In this document: piece after piece, positions 35,411 to 43,700 of the stretch
Layout of the letters: the number at the start of each line of letters is the position of its first letter
Position numbering within the stretch: position 1 is the first letter of the stretch
Position numbers and translations under genes: made by a program
NCBI RefSeq assembly: GCF_006539985.1
Contig: NZ_BJOB01000021.1
Coordinates: 1-43,700, forward strand
DNA from: Kurthia gibsonii
Lineage (GTDB): Bacteria; Bacillota; Bacilli; Bacillales_A; Planococcaceae
Reading direction: 5' to 3'
Length of the DNA: 43,700 nucleotides
The notes under the pieces: generated by a model
The model's database searches: none
What the model was told of the DNA's origin: nothing
Seen by the model: only the letters and a program-made list of their open reading frames with translations

Positions 35411-37201
35411 CTACTCCACTGTCACACTTTTCGCTAGGTTACGTGGTTTATCCACGTCACATCCGCGTTGTAGGGCTGCGTAGTAGCTGATTAATTGTAC
35501 TGGGACAACTGCTGCTAGTGGTGATAGTAATGGGTGTACGTGCGGGATTGTGATGGCATCGTTTGCTTCTTCCATGCCTTCCATTGAGATGATGCATGGG
35601 TTTGCGCCACGTGCTACGACTTCCTTCACGTTACCGCGTAAATTCAGTGCGACTTCTTTTTGTGTCGCAAGTGCGATGACAGGTGTGCCGTCTTCGATTA
35701 AAGCGATTGTACCATGCTTTAATTCACCACCAGCAAATCCTTCTGCTTGAATATACGAGATCTCTTTTAATTTTAGTGCGCCTTCCATACTCACATAGTA
35801 ATCCATGCCACGTCCGATGAAGAATGCGTTACGTGTTGTTGCTAAGAATGATTCTGCTAGTTTAGCAAATTCTTCTTTGCGATCAATAATTGATTGAATC
35901 GCATTCGCCGCAATACCTAATTCTTTCTTCAACTCGATTTCTGGTTGGTCTGCCACAACATACGCTGTAATCGCTAATACTGCAACTTGTGCTACATAGG
36001 CTTTTGTTGACGCTACTGCGATTTCTGGACCTGCATGTAATAATAATGTGTAGTCGGCTTCACGTGATAATGTTGAGCCTGGTGCATTCGTCATCGTTAA
36101 TGCTTGATAACCTAATTCTTTCACCTTCACTAATACTTGGCGGCTATCTGCTGTTTCACCTGATTGTGAGATGAAGATGAATAATGGTTTTTTCGATAGT
36201 AATGGCATGTTATAGCCAAACTCACTTGCAATATGCACTTCTACAGGGATTTTGGCAAGCTTTTCAAAGTACTGTTTACCGATTAATCCTGCGTGGTAGC
36301 TCGTACCTGCAGCAATAATATATAGACGATCTGCTTCTTGAATCGCTTGTTGAATCGCTGGGTCAATCGTTAATTGACCTGCTTCATTTTCATACTTCTG
36401 TGTAATGCGACGAACGACTGCTGGTTGTTCATCCATCTCTTTTAACATGTAGTGTGGGTATGTGCCTTTATCAATATCGCTCAAATCAAGTTCTGCTTTA
36501 TACGGTGCGCGTTCTACAACGGTTCCGTCTAACTTTTGGATTTGAATTGAATCTGCTGTCACGATCACCATTTCTTTATCATGTAATTCAATAAATTGAT
36601 CTGTTACGTGTAACATCGCCATAGCATCTGATGCCACAACATTGAACTGTTCGCCAACACCTACTAATAGTGGGCTACCTTTTTTCGCTACATAAATGAC
36701 ATCTGCTTCTTCTGCATCTAATAAAGCTAACGCATAAGAACCTTCTACTAATGTTAGTGTTTTACGGAAAGCTTTTGCTGTGGTCATACCTTCATTTGAA
36801 AAGTGTTCAATTAATTGCGCAATGACTTCTGAATCCGTATCACTCGTCATCGTTACACCTTGTAAATATTCATCTTGTAATAAATGATAGTTTTCAATCA
36901 CACCATTGTGTACTAATGTAAAACGTTTTGAAGCACTTTGATGTGGGTGTGCATTCACATAGTTCGGTACACCATGTGTCGCCCAACGTGTATGTCCAAT
37001 TCCTGTTGTTGCATCTACTGTCATGTCCACGACATCACGTAAATCTGCAATACGTCCTTTTTCTTTGAATACCTGTACGCCCGCTGCATTCTCTACTGCA
37101 ATACCCGCTGAGTCATAACCACGATACTCTAATTTTTCTAGTCCCTTCAACAAAATTTCCTTTGCATCTAGTTGACCAATATAACCTACGATTCCACACA
37201 T
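35411..37201 (-). CDS. glmS: Glutamine-fructose-6-phosphate aminotransferase
   Basis: It makes glucosamine-6-phosphate from fructose-6-phosphate and glutamine, the first step to UDP-GlcNAc for peptidoglycan. The N-terminal glutaminase nucleophile is Cys2 (MCGIVGYIG), with GHTRWATHG. Two SIS domains (SQSGETADS, and the second with [19 protein letters not shown]) and the C-terminal [12 protein letters not shown] complete it. 596 residues. The start is the ATG after CGGAGGA; the frame runs further upstream into the ribozyme but Cys must follow the first Met. Expression is set by the ribozyme just upstream. Confidence 0.97.
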   Translation of the reverse strand: MCGIVGYIGQLDAKEILLKGLEKLEYRGYDSAGIAVENAAGVQVFKEKGRIADLRDVVDMTVDATTGIGHTRWATHGVPNYVNAHPHQSASKRFTLVHNGVIENYHLLQDEYLQGVTMTSDTDSEVIAQLIEHFSNEGMTTAKAFRKTLTLVEGSYALALLDAEEADVIYVAKKGSPLLVGVGEQFNVVASDAMAMLHVTDQFIELHDKEMVIVTADSIQIQKLDGTVVERAPYKAELDLSDIDKGTYPHYMLKEMDEQPAVVRRITQKYENEAGQLTIDPAIQQAIQEADRLYIIAAGTSYHAGLIGKQYFEKLAKIPVEVHIASEFGYNMPLLSKKPLFIFISQSGETADSRQVLVKVKELGYQALTMTNAPGSTLSREADYTLLLHAGPEIAVASTKAYVAQVAVLAITAYVVADQPEIELKKELGIAANAIQSIIDRKEEFAKLAESFLATTRNAFFIGRGMDYYVSMEGALKLKEISYIQAEGFAGGELKHGTIALIEDGTPVIALATQKEVALNLRGNVKEVVARGANPCIISMEGMEEANDAITIPHVHPLLSPLAAVVPVQLISYYAALQRGCDVDKPRNLAKSVTVE

Positions 37202-37309
37202 ATTTAATTCCTCCGATATTTTGCAAATTATGAAAAGAGAAAAAGTCCATAGCAATGAAAGTTCGCATAGAAATTCCCTTACGAACAGTTTCTCTATCTC
37301 TCTATGATT

Positions 37310-37475
37310 TGCCATTTCATCTCTTTGTCTAGCGAATCACTTCACTATTTTAAAGATGAACTTACGATCGGGCTGTCGACCGGGAGGCATCCGCCGAAAC
37401 TTTCGATACTCCTCCACCTCGTCTACTGAAGATACTTGTCGTCCGATTTCTTCAGTACTGGCGCTATAACTGTTT
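37310..37475 (-). ncRNA. glmS ribozyme riboswitch
   Basis: On the minus strand the cleavage site A-GCGCC lies between 37465 and 37464. The core GACGAGGTGGAGGAGTATCG, then TTCGGCGGATGCCTCCCGGT, and the distal GACAAAGAGATGA follow, matching the conserved glmS ribozyme. Glucosamine-6-phosphate acts as the cofactor for self-cleavage, and the cut mRNA is degraded, giving feedback on glmS. It ends about 110 bp before the glmS start. Confidence 0.95.
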
Positions 37476-37620
37476 TTCCGATTTACGCTTCTACACAATC
37501 CTCCTCAGCAAATTATCAGAACTATATCATAAACGGTAAAACGATATACGTCAATTTAAAACAGGTAGATATCATTTTATTTATATAATATTCCCAATTT
37601 CCCAGGAAATAAACACGAAA

Positions 37621-37655
37621 AAAGACAGTGTCGGCTTATTTCCAACACTGTCTTT
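37621..37655 (-). terminator. Terminator after glmM
   Basis: An AAGACAGTGT(C)GG / CC(A)ACACTGTCTT stem followed on the minus strand by TTTTTTCG. It ends the cdaA-cdaR-glmM transcript before the ribozyme. Confidence 0.8.
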
Positions 37656-37664
37656 TGAATGATG

Positions 37665-39017
37665 TTATTCAGCTAAACCCATTTCAGCTTTTACCACTTC
37701 TGCAATGCGTTCGCAATATGCGTCGCATTGTTCTTTCGTTGAAGCTTCGACCATTACACGTACAAGCGGTTCTGTACCTGATGCACGTACTAACACACGT
37801 CCATCGCCATTCATTTCCGCTTCTACAGCCGCGATTGTTTCAGCTACTTTTTCATTTTGTGTCACAGCATGTTTATCTGTTACACGTACATTGATTAATT
37901 TTTGTGGGAAGATGGTCATTTCAGCTGCTAATTCTGATAAGCGCTTACCTGTCATCTTCATTGTGTTCACAAGTTGTAAGCCTGTTAATAAGCCATCACC
38001 TGTCGTATTGTAATCAAGGAATACGATATGTCCAGATTGCTCACCACCGACATTGTAGCCACCTTCACGCATCGCTTCTACAACGTAACGGTCTCCTACT
38101 TGTGTTTGAATACTCTCTATTCCTTCTGCTTCCAGTGCTTTATAGAAGCCCATGTTACTCATCACCGTTGAAACCACTGTATTCTTGTTTAAACGACCTT
38201 TTGCATGATGATATTTTGCACAGATATACATAATTTGATCGCCATCTACAATCTGTCCTTTTTCATCGACTGCAATTAGGCGGTCGCCATCACCATCGAA
38301 CGCTAAACCGACATCAGCACCCTTTTCAAGCACGAATTCAGCTAATGCTTCTGGATGTGTTGAACCTACGCCGTCATTAATATTTAAACCGTTTGGTGAA
38401 GCACCCATTGATGATAAATCAGCTTCTAGGTCAGCATATAAATGTGTCGCAAGTGATGACGTTGCACCATGTGCACAGTCAAAAGCAATATGAATATTTG
38501 AGAAATCTTCATCTACTGTTTGTTTTAAGTACTGGATATATTTAAGTCCACCTTCAAAGTAGTCACTCACAGAGCCTAAATCAGCACCTGTTGGACGAGG
38601 TAGTGTATCTTCATCTTGATCTAAAAGCGCTTCGATTTCCGCTTCTTGTTCATCTGATAATTTAAAACCATCTGGACCGAAGAATTTAATCCCATTATCT
38701 TCTACAGGATTGTGTGATGCTGAAATCATAACGCCTGCATTTCCACTCATTGCGCGTGTTAAATAAGCAACGCCCGGTGTACTAATAACGCCCAAACGCA
38801 TAACCTCAGCACCAATTGAGATTAGCCCTGCTACTAATGCACCTTCTAACATCTCACCTGAAATACGCGTATCGCGACCAATTAATACCTTTGGACGTTC
38901 TGTTGCGTCTTTTGTTAAGACATATCCTCCAAAGCGACCTAATTTAAATGCTAACTCAGGGGTTAGCTCACTATTAGCGACGCCACGTACGCCGTCTGTA
39001 CCAAAATATTTACCCAT
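37665..39017 (-). CDS. glmM: Phosphoglucosamine mutase
   Basis: It interconverts glucosamine-6- and -1-phosphate. 450 residues; starts [12 protein letters not shown]. The active-site phosphoserine is Ser101 in [16 protein letters not shown]. The metal loop [12 protein letters not shown] and sugar loop [10 protein letters not shown] are present, and [15 protein letters not shown] binds phosphate at the C-terminus. The ATG was chosen over one nine codons upstream because of GGAGAG and the family start. The cdaA-cdaR-glmM order is conserved; GlmM is known to bind and inhibit CdaA in several Firmicutes. Confidence 0.97.
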   Translation of the reverse strand: MGKYFGTDGVRGVANSELTPELAFKLGRFGGYVLTKDATERPKVLIGRDTRISGEMLEGALVAGLISIGAEVMRLGVISTPGVAYLTRAMSGNAGVMISASHNPVEDNGIKFFGPDGFKLSDEQEAEIEALLDQDEDTLPRPTGADLGSVSDYFEGGLKYIQYLKQTVDEDFSNIHIAFDCAHGATSSLATHLYADLEADLSSMGASPNGLNINDGVGSTHPEALAEFVLEKGADVGLAFDGDGDRLIAVDEKGQIVDGDQIMYICAKYHHAKGRLNKNTVVSTVMSNMGFYKALEAEGIESIQTQVGDRYVVEAMREGGYNVGGEQSGHIVFLDYNTTGDGLLTGLQLVNTMKMTGKRLSELAAEMTIFPQKLINVRVTDKHAVTQNEKVAETIAAVEAEMNGDGRVLVRASGTEPLVRVMVEASTKEQCDAYCERIAEVVKAEMGLAE

Positions 39018-39056
39018 TTGATTTTTTCTCTCCTTCAAAACCATTCCTCATATACG

Positions 39057-40355
39057 TTAGTCTTGTTTCGTAAAACGAACTTTTATTTGATCTAACGACG
39101 GAGTCAATTCTATACCTTCTGAACTCTTTACTTGGATTGGTAGCTCTTGTATCCCATCATCAATTTTACTTGCATCAGCAAATGCTTGAATATCTGCTGT
39201 CGTCAGAGCTGAAATTAATTTAGAAGCGCCTTTTGCTATCACATTAATTTGCCCTGATGATGGTGTAATAAATTCTGCACTATAATCTGTAATATTCATG
39301 CCTTGCAACTTCACATTTATATTTTTAAATGTTTTTTCGACGTCTTCCGTTGCAGTATCTTCTTCAGCTTTTTTCGCTGTATCTGTTTCATTTTTGTTTT
39401 TCGCGCTCGTCTCATTTTCTTTTGATACTTTTACGCGTACATCAACTGCTGCAAATGATAAATCTGCTACACCTGTAGGTTTTTCGAGTGTTCCTTTTAT
39501 AGTTGTCGTCTTTTTCAAGCCTTCTACATCTGCATTTACAACAACCTGTTGTATTTTTTCTAAATTACCACGTGAACCATATATAAGTACTTTATCAGAT
39601 TTAGGGATTACACCATCAACTGTATAACCTTTTGCCGGTTTTCCTTTTTGGTTTACAACGAGTGGCACTTCTTTACTATACTCAGATAACTCAACTTTTA
39701 CTTTAACGGTTTTTGGTTCTACGTCAACATTTAAAATATTCATATTGCGGTCAAAGATTTTAATTCCCGCTACCTTTTCGAATGTCTTATCTGCATCTTT
39801 ACTCGCTGAGACCGTCGCTTTTACATACGTAATGCGATCCATGGCGCTCTTTGCACCAGATACAGTTACCGTTTCTGGCTCTGTTGTCATGTTTTTCACG
39901 TATTTTGTATCTGCAAGCTGCCCTTCATTAATTTCAGGTTCAACTTTCACATCTTTTGTAATACGTTCTTCTACATTTACTTTTGCTGTTTTCGGTTCGA
40001 CTTCTACAGCTAGTTTATCAGAGAATCCTTCAGGTTCAAACTTAACGACATGCGTTCCCGAAGGCTGATCTTTGATATTCGCAACCACTTTAATATTACG
40101 ACCTGTTTTCGTTGTGATAACAATGCCTACAGGACCGCTAATTTTAACATCAACAGTCTGTGGTACGCCTGTGACAACAAAGTTATTATCATCGTATCGT
40201 AATTCAACAGGAACATCACGCAAAACTTCTTCTTTAATACCAGAGTTCGTCGAATCAATCGTATTACCGCTCGGTCTCACACTAAAAAACATTAAAATAG
40301 CTAGAGCTAAAGCTGTAATACGAAGCATCCAGGGGTTATCAATAAATTTATTCAC
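39057..40355 (-). CDS. cdaR: CdaA regulator CdaR (YbbR-domain protein)
   Basis: A membrane-anchored extracytoplasmic regulator of the diadenylate cyclase. 432 residues from GTG: a single N-terminal membrane segment (MLRITALALAILMFFSV), then four YbbR beta domains (one contains VPLVVNQKGKPAKGYTV). A Lys/Glu/Thr-rich linker around 335-355 separates the third and fourth. The GTG start follows AAAGGGGG by eight bases and overlaps the last base of the cdaA stop (TAGTG), which supports coupling. The longer frame with ATG at 40382 lies inside cdaA and was rejected. Confidence 0.92.
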   Translation of the reverse strand: MNKFIDNPWMLRITALALAILMFFSVRPSGNTIDSTNSGIKEEVLRDVPVELRYDDNNFVVTGVPQTVDVKISGPVGIVITTKTGRNIKVVANIKDQPSGTHVVKFEPEGFSDKLAVEVEPKTAKVNVEERITKDVKVEPEINEGQLADTKYVKNMTTEPETVTVSGAKSAMDRITYVKATVSASKDADKTFEKVAGIKIFDRNMNILNVDVEPKTVKVKVELSEYSKEVPLVVNQKGKPAKGYTVDGVIPKSDKVLIYGSRGNLEKIQQVVVNADVEGLKKTTTIKGTLEKPTGVADLSFAAVDVRVKVSKENETSAKNKNETDTAKKAEEDTATEDVEKTFKNINVKLQGMNITDYSAEFITPSSGQINVIAKGASKLISALTTADIQAFADASKIDDGIQELPIQVKSSEGIELTPSLDQIKVRFTKQD

Positions 40356-41194
40356 TATTTTTTGCCCCCTTTCCATGACCAACGCGTTGTATTTTTCTCT
40401 GCCGTATCACCGAACCAAGCATTACGCAAACGTTGTTCAAACTCCTCCATTGAAAGGTCACGATGTAATTCACCGTTCACTGTTAAACTAATGCCACCTG
40501 TCTCTTCTGAAACAATGACAGTTACTGCATCTGTTACTTCACTAATTCCGATTGCTGCACGGTGTCTTGTTCCTAATTCTTTTGAAATGAATGGACTCTC
40601 TGATAGCGGTAAATAACACGCTGCCGCTGCAATACGATTCTTTTGAATGATAACTGCACCATCATGTAATGGTGTATTTGGAATGAATACGTTAATCAGT
40701 AATTCTGAAGAAATATCTGAGTTCATCTGAATACCTGTTTCAATGTAATCATTCAAACCCGTATCTTTTTCAATTGAAATCAATGCACCAATACGACGCT
40801 TCGCCATATAGCTAATTGATTTTGTCATCGCACTAATTAAACGACCCCGTTCCTCCTCTTCCTGCATACCACTTCGAGCAAAGAGCTTTCCGCGCCCTAA
40901 CTGCTCTAGCGCTCGACGAAGTTCAGGTTGGAAGATAATAATAATTGCTAAAAAACCATAATCGATTACTTGATTTGTCATCCAGCCTAACGTTGTAAGC
41001 CCTAAATATTCTGTTATAATTCGAATAATAATAATGACGAAAATACCTTTTAATAATTGAACAGCTTTTGTGCCCTTAATTAATGTCAGTATTTTATAAA
41101 TGACGAACCAAACAAGTAAAATATCTAAAATATTTAGAAATGTCCTTACAAGTTGATTCTCTGTTAAATTCGTTATTTCATTAATAAATGTCAT
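40355..41194 (-). CDS. cdaA: Diadenylate cyclase CdaA
   Basis: It makes cyclic di-AMP from two ATP, the signal controlling potassium and osmolyte balance and cell-wall state. 279 residues: three N-terminal membrane segments (to about residue 88), then the DAC domain. The catalytic DGA is at 178-180 and RHR at 210-212, inside TPLHDGAVIIQ and GTRHRAAIGISE. A TTGAAA-17-TGTTAT promoter lies at 41243-41271. The rsiW terminator precedes it, so it has its own transcript. Confidence 0.96.
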   Translation of the reverse strand: MTFINEITNLTENQLVRTFLNILDILLVWFVIYKILTLIKGTKAVQLLKGIFVIIIIRIITEYLGLTTLGWMTNQVIDYGFLAIIIIFQPELRRALEQLGRGKLFARSGMQEEEERGRLISAMTKSISYMAKRRIGALISIEKDTGLNDYIETGIQMNSDISSELLINVFIPNTPLHDGAVIIQKNRIAAAACYLPLSESPFISKELGTRHRAAIGISEVTDAVTVIVSEETGGISLTVNGELHRDLSMEEFEQRLRNAWFGDTAEKNTTRWSWKGGKK

Positions 41195-41242
41195 GTGGAA
41201 TCCCCCACTTTTCTAGCGCGTACGTATAGTAATAAGTATAGC

Positions 41243-41271
41243 ATAACATACCCCGTCCTCGCCTTTTTCAA
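41243..41271 (-). promoter_or_regulatory. Promoter of cdaA-cdaR-glmM
   Basis: TTGAAA (41266-41271), 17-base spacer, TGTTAT (41243-41248) on the minus strand, about 50 bp before cdaA. Confidence 0.5.
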
Positions 41272-41314
41272 GCCAAAAAAGGATAGAATTTACTTATCAT
41301 ATAGCCTGATATTC

Positions 41315-41356
41315 AAAAGGACGGAAAAATGCAGCTGCAAGTTTCCGTCCCCTTTA
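41315..41356 (-). terminator. Terminator after rsiW
   Basis: A GGGGACGGAAA / TTTCCGTCCTTTT stem with T-rich 3' side on the minus strand, just below the rsiW stop. Confidence 0.75.
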
Positions 41357-41357
41357 G

Positions 41358-41969
41358 TTATTCGAATGTGAATAGCTTTTTTGTGCCGTCTTTGATGGTG
41401 TACCATAACCATTCAAATGTATCATCAATTTCTTCAATCTGGCCTGTTACATTTGCAGTAGAAGCCATGTACTTTCCGTTAATAACGGTGACATCACCTT
41501 CCACCTTTCCATCAATGACTAAATCACCATTCGTGACAACGATATCCCCTTTTACCGTTTGTCCTGCCGGTACAGTCACGCGATCTCCTTCAACAACCAT
41601 CCCCGGATGTTCTGTTACAGAAAATGCTGAGCGGTCATTGTATCCTGATAATAAAGAAGCACTCATTAAAATCATAAATAGTGCGGCTGCGACAAGAATC
41701 GGATGCCTTCTCAACCATCGCTGCACACCTGATTTTAATTTTGGCTTTGGTAATCGGAACATAACGCGCTCTGTAAATCCTGCTGGTACAGGCATCGCTT
41801 GTAATGTTCCCACTAAGTAAACGACACGATTTAATTCATCCATATGTCGTTGACAATCCGGACATGTCTGTAAATGTTCAGTAAGCACTCGATCATGCTC
41901 AGAACTAATTTCTCCATCTAAACGCTCATGCATATAGTGGACAATCTCCTTTGGACATGTGTGCATCAT
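41358..41969 (-). CDS. rsiW: Anti-sigma-W factor RsiW
   Basis: 203 residues. The N-terminal zinc anti-sigma domain has EHLQTCPDCQ (His-x3-Cys-x2-Cys) and binds SigW. A single membrane segment follows at about 88-107 (PILVAAALFMILMSASLLSG). The outer part has short beta repeats (VPAGQTVKGDIVVTNGDLVI, DGKVEGDVTVINGKY), a bactofilin-like pattern. In Bacillus, cell-wall stress triggers stepwise cleavage of RsiW and frees SigW. It starts eight bases after sigW. Confidence 0.93.
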   Translation of the reverse strand: MMHTCPKEIVHYMHERLDGEISSEHDRVLTEHLQTCPDCQRHMDELNRVVYLVGTLQAMPVPAGFTERVMFRLPKPKLKSGVQRWLRRHPILVAAALFMILMSASLLSGYNDRSAFSVTEHPGMVVEGDRVTVPAGQTVKGDIVVTNGDLVIDGKVEGDVTVINGKYMASTANVTGQIEEIDDTFEWLWYTIKDGTKKLFTFE

Positions 41970-41977
41970 GCTTCCCC

Positions 41978-42541
41978 CTACACGTCACCTAACTGCTTAC
42001 GTAACGCTTCTCGCCCTCTGTGTACACGTGTTTTCACAGTACCTAGTGGTATTTCGAGAATATCGCTAATCTCTTGCAGCGGTAACTCCTCAATATACTT
42101 TAAAATAACGACCGTACGATATTTTTCTGGCAATCGACCAATTTCGTAATGAATACGTTCTTTTAACTCCATACGTTCTACTTCTTCGTCTGGTAGCCGT
42201 TCTTCTGACGCAATTTGCGAATACATATCTAGTCCTTCAGTTCCCGGTACTTCGGCATCTAAGTAATAGTCCGGTTTCTTCTTTCGCAAACGGTCAATAC
42301 AGAGATTCGTCGCAATACGAAACAACCATGTTGAAAATTTTCGCTTCGGATCAAATGTATGCAAGTTTATATATGCGCGCACAAATGCTTCCTGTGCGAT
42401 ATCTTCAGCTTCTTGTTGATTCCCAACAATACGATAGCATACGTGATAAAGACTATGCTGGTAAGAGTTCACAATGTCAGAATACGCATTTTGATCGCCC
42501 TTCAGCACCTGCTTTATTCGTTTGTGTATTAACGTGTCCAT
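41978..42541 (-). CDS. sigW: ECF sigma factor SigW
   Basis: 187 residues. Region 2 has DIAQEAFVRAYINLHTFDPK and RKFSTWLFRIATNLCIDRLR. Region 4 has PEKYRTVVILKYIEELPLQE and the helix-turn-helix EISDILEIPLGTVKTRVHRG. It directs the cell-envelope stress regulon (antibiotics, antimicrobial peptides, alkaline shock). A SigW-type promoter lies upstream, so it is probably self-activated. rsiW follows. Confidence 0.95.
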   Translation of the reverse strand: MDTLIHKRIKQVLKGDQNAYSDIVNSYQHSLYHVCYRIVGNQQEAEDIAQEAFVRAYINLHTFDPKRKFSTWLFRIATNLCIDRLRKKKPDYYLDAEVPGTEGLDMYSQIASEERLPDEEVERMELKERIHYEIGRLPEKYRTVVILKYIEELPLQEISDILEIPLGTVKTRVHRGREALRKQLGDV

Positions 42542-42574
42542 TGTGATGTTCCTTCCAACTAAACTGTACTTGAT

Positions 42575-42602
42575 ATACGTTTTATTCCATCATATAGTTT
42601 CA
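42575..42602 (-). promoter_or_regulatory. SigW-type autoregulatory promoter
   Basis: TGAAAC (42597-42602), 17-base spacer, CGTAT (42575-42579) on the minus strand, matching the ECF SigW consensus TGAAAC / CGTA at near-normal spacing and lying about 35 bp before sigW. Confidence 0.75.
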
Positions 42603-42657
42603 AAAATCGAGTACGTATATTATTGTAACATGAAGAAGGGGGGTATGACTTTTCAAA

Positions 42658-43560
42658 CTATACCAGTGACTCACCTAATAGCGAACCCATTAAGCCTACA
42701 GCTACATTTGCTGTTGCATTCTTCGTATCTAAAACAGGATTCACTTCTACAAACTCAGCTGATGTTAACAGGTTCGACTCTTGTAACATCTCCATCGCTA
42801 AGTGACTCTCACGATATGTAATACCTCCTGGTACTGGTGTCCCTACACCTGGCGTATACATCGGGTCTAAACCATCTAAATCTAAAGATAAATGCAAACC
42901 ATCAATTTCACGAGAACGTAGGTAAGCAAGTGCATCTTCCATAACAGCTGCCATTCCTAAACGATCAATCTCATGCATTGAATATACTTTAATGCCTTTT
43001 TCTTTAATTAGTTCGCGCTCTCCTTCATCTACCGATCGTGCACCAATAATTACTAAATTTTTCGGATCAATCTTCGGCTGCTCCCCACCAATATGCGTTA
43101 GCTTTTCATTTCCTAGTCCCATTGCTACTGCAAGCGGCATACCATGAATATTTCCTGATGGTGATGTTTCAGCAGTATTCATATCCGCATGTGCATCATA
43201 CCAAATCACACCTAGATTTTTATAATGCTGCGCAAGACCTGCTAATGTTCCAATCGCAATACTATGATCGCCACCTAATACAAGTGGGAATTTTTTATGT
43301 TCAACTGCTGTCGCAACTTGTTCTGCTAATTTTGTACATGCTTCTACAACTGCGCCTAAATTACGCAATTTCGGATGTACTTCTAGTTTGGCTGCGTTTG
43401 GCACGTAGATATCCCCTTCATCTACAACTTCATGTCCTAATGCCTCTAAACGCTCTACAGCACCTGCATAACGAATAGCACTCGGTCCCATATCTACACC
43501 TCTACGCATTTGACCAAAATCGATTGGCACACCAATCATTGAAATATTTAATGTTTCCAT
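42658..43560 (-). CDS. rocF: Arginase
   Basis: It hydrolyses arginine to ornithine and urea. 300 residues, with the binuclear manganese ligands intact: GGDHS (His99), DAHAD (Asp122, His124, Asp126) and LDLDGLDP near 227, plus SGNIHGMPLA for substrate binding. It starts MSLNISMIG-like as METLNISMIGVPIDFGQ. The ATG follows a GGGGGTTG purine run. Arginase beside sigW is also seen in other Bacillales. Confidence 0.96.
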   Translation of the reverse strand: METLNISMIGVPIDFGQMRRGVDMGPSAIRYAGAVERLEALGHEVVDEGDIYVPNAAKLEVHPKLRNLGAVVEACTKLAEQVATAVEHKKFPLVLGGDHSIAIGTLAGLAQHYKNLGVIWYDAHADMNTAETSPSGNIHGMPLAVAMGLGNEKLTHIGGEQPKIDPKNLVIIGARSVDEGERELIKEKGIKVYSMHEIDRLGMAAVMEDALAYLRSREIDGLHLSLDLDGLDPMYTPGVGTPVPGGITYRESHLAMEMLQESNLLTSAEFVEVNPVLDTKNATANVAVGLMGSLLGESLV

Positions 43561-43589
43561 TAAAACAACCCCCTTTGTTAGTTGTTTCT

Positions 43590-43625
43590 ATTGTAAACAT
43601 GTTTATGCACATGGTTCAACTGCAC
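43590..43625 (-). promoter_or_regulatory. Putative rocF promoter
   Basis: On the minus strand TTGAAC, an 18-base spacer and TACAAT lie about 35 bp before rocF. The spacer holds the palindrome CATGT-GCATAA-ACATG, a possible operator. Confidence 0.45.
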
Positions 43626-43700
43626 ATGAATTCGCATAATTATTCAAAAATAGCTATTTAAAGAATAGATTTTCTAAATGAAAACCCTGTCTTTGTTTGG

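Noticed and set aside
37202-37315. N-terminal extension of GlmS by 38 residues
   Set aside because: The glutaminase needs Cys directly after the start Met, the ATG at 37201 has a strong ribosome binding site, and the extension runs into the ribozyme region.
37202-37620. Additional small gene upstream of glmS
   Set aside because: The region is explained by the ribozyme and its leader; frames there are short and lack ribosome binding sites.

Overview
The window looks like a chromosome segment from a low-GC Gram-positive of the order Bacillales. Evidence is the AAGGAGG-type ribosome binding sites, the sigW-rsiW / cdaA-cdaR-glmM / glmS cell-envelope block with a glmS ribozyme, and Bacillus-like forms of FdhA, DUF1641 and SalA/Mrp. 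A Planococcaceae/Caryophanaceae member is my guess, but genus cannot be decided here. No rRNA, tRNA, CRISPR array or insertion sequence was seen.

Layout. (1) 1-2.6 kb: an oleate hydratase gene followed by very small genes on the minus strand; two of these carry single-base losses in A-runs. (2) 2.9-12.7 kb: a molybdenum block. It has molybdate uptake (modA, modB, no modC), two divergent cofactor operons (moeB-moeA-mobB-moaE-moaD leftward; moaB-mobA-moaC rightward), and a leftward operon DUF2294-fdhD-moaA-formate/nitrite channel. (3) 12.7-17.8 kb: a 550-bp control region with a Fur-box-like palindrome, a promoter and a long terminator, then fdhA-DUF1641-mrp. Regions 2 and 3 form one unit: take up molybdate, build the Mo-bis-guanylyl cofactor, sulfurate it (FdhD), load it into a cytosolic formate dehydrogenase and move formate across the membrane. 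(4) 17.8-22.1 kb: a sigma-region-2-like small protein, a decayed VOC gene, an iron alcohol dehydrogenase, a VanZ protein and a Bcr/CflA efflux pump with a short upstream reading frame.

(5) 22.3-35.3 kb is an accessory island between the efflux gene and glmS. It holds a probable toxin-antitoxin pair (MqsR-like toxin and a zinc-finger/HTH/Panacea antitoxin) with a large inverted repeat between the genes, and a PadR/membrane-protein pair. It also holds an unrecognised cysteine-rich protein and one apparent operon hsdM-hsdS-hsdR-DUF4868(KwaB-like)-membrane protein. The last two genes resemble the Kiwa anti-phage arrangement in reversed order and sit directly behind a type I restriction system. 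This defence block is the best candidate for something undescribed.

(6) 35.4-43.6 kb is core chromosome, all on the minus strand: arginase, sigW-rsiW, cdaA-cdaR-glmM, and glmS behind its self-cleaving ribozyme.
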